Source of the DNA: CAMPJU01 sp046566095
GTDB taxonomy: Bacteria > Pseudomonadota > Gammaproteobacteria > Xanthomonadales > Xanthomonadaceae
DNA length: 12,328 bases
Assembly: GCA_046566095.1 (NCBI GenBank)
Contig: JBKHXI010000195.1
Location: forward strand, 1 to 12,328
Direction: 5' to 3'
Part shown: positions 10,957 to 12,328 of the stretch, one piece after another
Numbering within the stretch: position 1 is the stretch's first letter
Layout of the letters: the number at the start of each line of letters is the position of its first letter
Translations under genes and position numbers: made by a program
Notes under the pieces: model-generated
Told to the model about the DNA's origin: nothing
The model's input: only the letters and a program-made list of their open reading frames with translations
Database searches by the model: none

Positions 10957-12328
10957 TCAGGCGGCCCGTTCTCCGGCCGACCGCACGCGCCCGCGCAGCG
11001 AGTTGCTCATCGCCTGGGTGATCACGACGTCGACGAACTGCCCGACCATCCGCGGATCGCCGGGGAAGTTCACCGAACGCATGTTGCCGGTCTTGCCGGT
11101 CAGCTCGTCCGGGTCCTTGCGCGAGGGGCCCTCGACCAGCACCCGCTGCACGCTGCCGACCATGGCCTCGGAGATCCGGCGCGCGTTGGCGTTGATCGTC
11201 GCCTGCAGCCGCTCCAGCCGGGCGTGCTTGACCGCGGCCGGCGTGTCGTCGGGCAGGTCGGCGGCGGGGGTGCCGGGCCGCCGCGAGTAGATGAAGGAAA
11301 AGCTCTGGTCGAAGCCGACCTCCTCGATCAGGCGCATGGTCTTCTCGAAGTCGGCATCGGTCTCGCCCGGGAAGCCGACGATGAAGTCCGAACTGATCGA
11401 GATGCCGGGCCGGACCGCGCGCAGCCTGCGGATCTTCTGCTTGAACTCGAGCGCGGTGTAGCCGCGCTTCATCGCCGCCAGCACCCGGTCGCTGCCCGAC
11501 TGCACCGGCAGGTGCAGGTAGTCGGGGAGTTCCGGCACGTCGCGGTAGGCCTCGACCAGCGAGTCGGAGAACTCCAGCGGGTGCGAGGTGGTGAAGCGGA
11601 TCCGGTCGATGCAGTCGATCCGGGCAAGGGTGCGGATCAGCAGGCCGAGGTCGGCGGTGCCCGCGTCGTTGCCGTCGCCGTCGGTCATCGGCCCGCGATA
11701 GGCGTTGACGTTCTGTCCGAGCAGGTTGACCTCGCGCACGCCCTGCGCGGCGAGCTGCGCCACCTCGACCAGCACGTCCTCGAACGGCCGGCTGACCTCC
11801 TCGCCGCGGGTGTAGGGCACCACGCAGAAGCTGCAGTACTTCGAGCAGCCCTCCATGATCGACACGAAGGCGGTCGGGCCCTCAGCCCGGGGCGCGGGCA
11901 GGGCGTCGAACTTCTCGATCTCCGGGAAGCGGATGTCGACCTGCGGCCGGCCGCTCTGGCGGCGCGCGCGCAGCAGTTCCGGCAGCCGGTGCAGGGTCTG
12001 CGGGCCGAACACCAGATCGACGAAGGGCGCGCGCTTCACGATCGCCTCGCCTTCCTGGCTGGCCACGCAGCCGCCCACCCCGATCAGCACCGGGCGGTCG
12101 CCCTGCTTGAGCTGCTTCCAGCGGCCGAGCTGGCTGAACACCTTCTCCTGGGCCTTCTCGCGGATCGAACAGGTGTTGACCAGGATCACGTCGGCTTCGC
12201 CGGCGTCGTCGGTCAGCTCCAGGCCCTCGGCCGCGGCCAGCAGGTCGGCCATCCGCGCCGAGTCGTACTCGTTCATCTGGCAGCCGTGGGTCTGGATGAA
12301 GAGCTTGCCGCGCGCCGGCGCGGTGCCG
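10957..12328 (-). CDS. miaB: tRNA-2-methylthio-N6-dimethylallyladenosine synthase MiaB (5' end missing)
   Basis: The minus-strand frame runs from the window edge (17 codons before ATG 12276) to TGA 10957; the extreme N-terminus lies outside. The visible start GKLFIQTHGCQMNEYDS carries the first UPF0004 cluster cysteine, so ATG 12276 is internal and not the true start. The other two are in VNTCSIREK and GVGGCVAS; together they hold the auxiliary 4Fe-4S cluster. The radical-SAM motif CxxxCxxC is in EGCSKYCSFCVVPYTRG. LGQNVNAYRG and YLHLPVQSGSD follow, and a C-terminal TRAM domain (about the last 65 residues) binds tRNA. MiaB adds the methylthio group to i6A37 of tRNAs reading UNN codons. In E. 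coli miaB immediately precedes ybeZ; here it is separated from phoH by about 6 kb. Confidence 0.97.
   Translation of the reverse strand, partial: GTAPARGKLFIQTHGCQMNEYDSARMADLLAAAEGLELTDDAGEADVILVNTCSIREKAQEKVFSQLGRWKQLKQGDRPVLIGVGGCVASQEGEAIVKRAPFVDLVFGPQTLHRLPELLRARRQSGRPQVDIRFPEIEKFDALPAPRAEGPTAFVSIMEGCSKYCSFCVVPYTRGEEVSRPFEDVLVEVAQLAAQGVREVNLLGQNVNAYRGPMTDGDGNDAGTADLGLLIRTLARIDCIDRIRFTTSHPLEFSDSLVEAYRDVPELPDYLHLPVQSGSDRVLAAMKRGYTALEFKQKIRRLRAVRPGISISSDFIVGFPGETDADFEKTMRLIEEVGFDQSFSFIYSRRPGTPAADLPDDTPAAVKHARLERLQATINANARRISEAMVGSVQRVLVEGPSRKDPDELTGKTGNMRSVNFPGDPRMVGQFVDVVITQAMSNSLRGRVRSAGERAA

Overview
The window is GC-rich chromosomal DNA. It most likely comes from a gammaproteobacterium of the Xanthomonadaceae/Lysobacteraceae (Lysobacter, Luteimonas or Xanthomonas type). 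Three things suggest this: the very high GC with strongly GC3-biased codons, the miaB / phoH(ybeZ)-ybeY-corC(ybeX) gene set typical of gammaproteobacteria, and several short palindromes of the xanthomonad REP type (TGTAGGAG-CGGCTTCAGCCG-CGACC and variants). The genus is an inference. No tRNA, rRNA, IS element, integrase or CRISPR array was seen.

Layout. (i) 1-917, minus strand: the first 305 codons of a secreted, surface-type protein with an SdrD-B/prealbumin-like domain, cut by the window edge and lower in GC than its neighbours. (ii) 1120-1149: a TCCCGR hexamer array that reads as a G-quadruplex motif on the minus strand, just behind the next gene. (iii) 1150-5003, minus strand: a housekeeping cluster transcribed phoH -> ybeY -> corC -> a DUF4105/Lnb-like membrane protein. 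In E. coli the slot after corC holds the lipoprotein N-acyltransferase gene lnt. (iv) 5089-6771, plus strand: a periplasmic YtcJ-type amidohydrolase, divergent from phoH. (v) 6955-10801, plus strand: a 20-bp perfect palindrome followed by a tightly overlapping four-gene operon of TetR regulator, HlyD-type lipoprotein adaptor, ABC ATPase and ABC-2 permease. This is a compact relative of the E. coli cecR-ybhGFSR exporter. (vi) 10957-12328, minus strand: miaB, missing its extreme N-terminus.

How the parts relate. In E. coli miaB lies directly upstream of ybeZ-ybeY-ybeX-lnt. Here the same genes keep their order and strand, but about 6 kb of oppositely oriented amidohydrolase and exporter genes lie between miaB and phoH. 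REP-like palindromes sit at most gene ends. At two of them (corC and phoH) the stop codon TAG is part of the repeat's own GTAGGA sequence. At a third, the N-terminus of the DUF4105 protein is encoded by a REP pair if the first ATG is used. The points most worth a second look are the Lnb-like protein in the lnt slot, the REP-embedded stop and start codons, the operator palindrome abutting the TetR start codon, and the G-quadruplex repeat.
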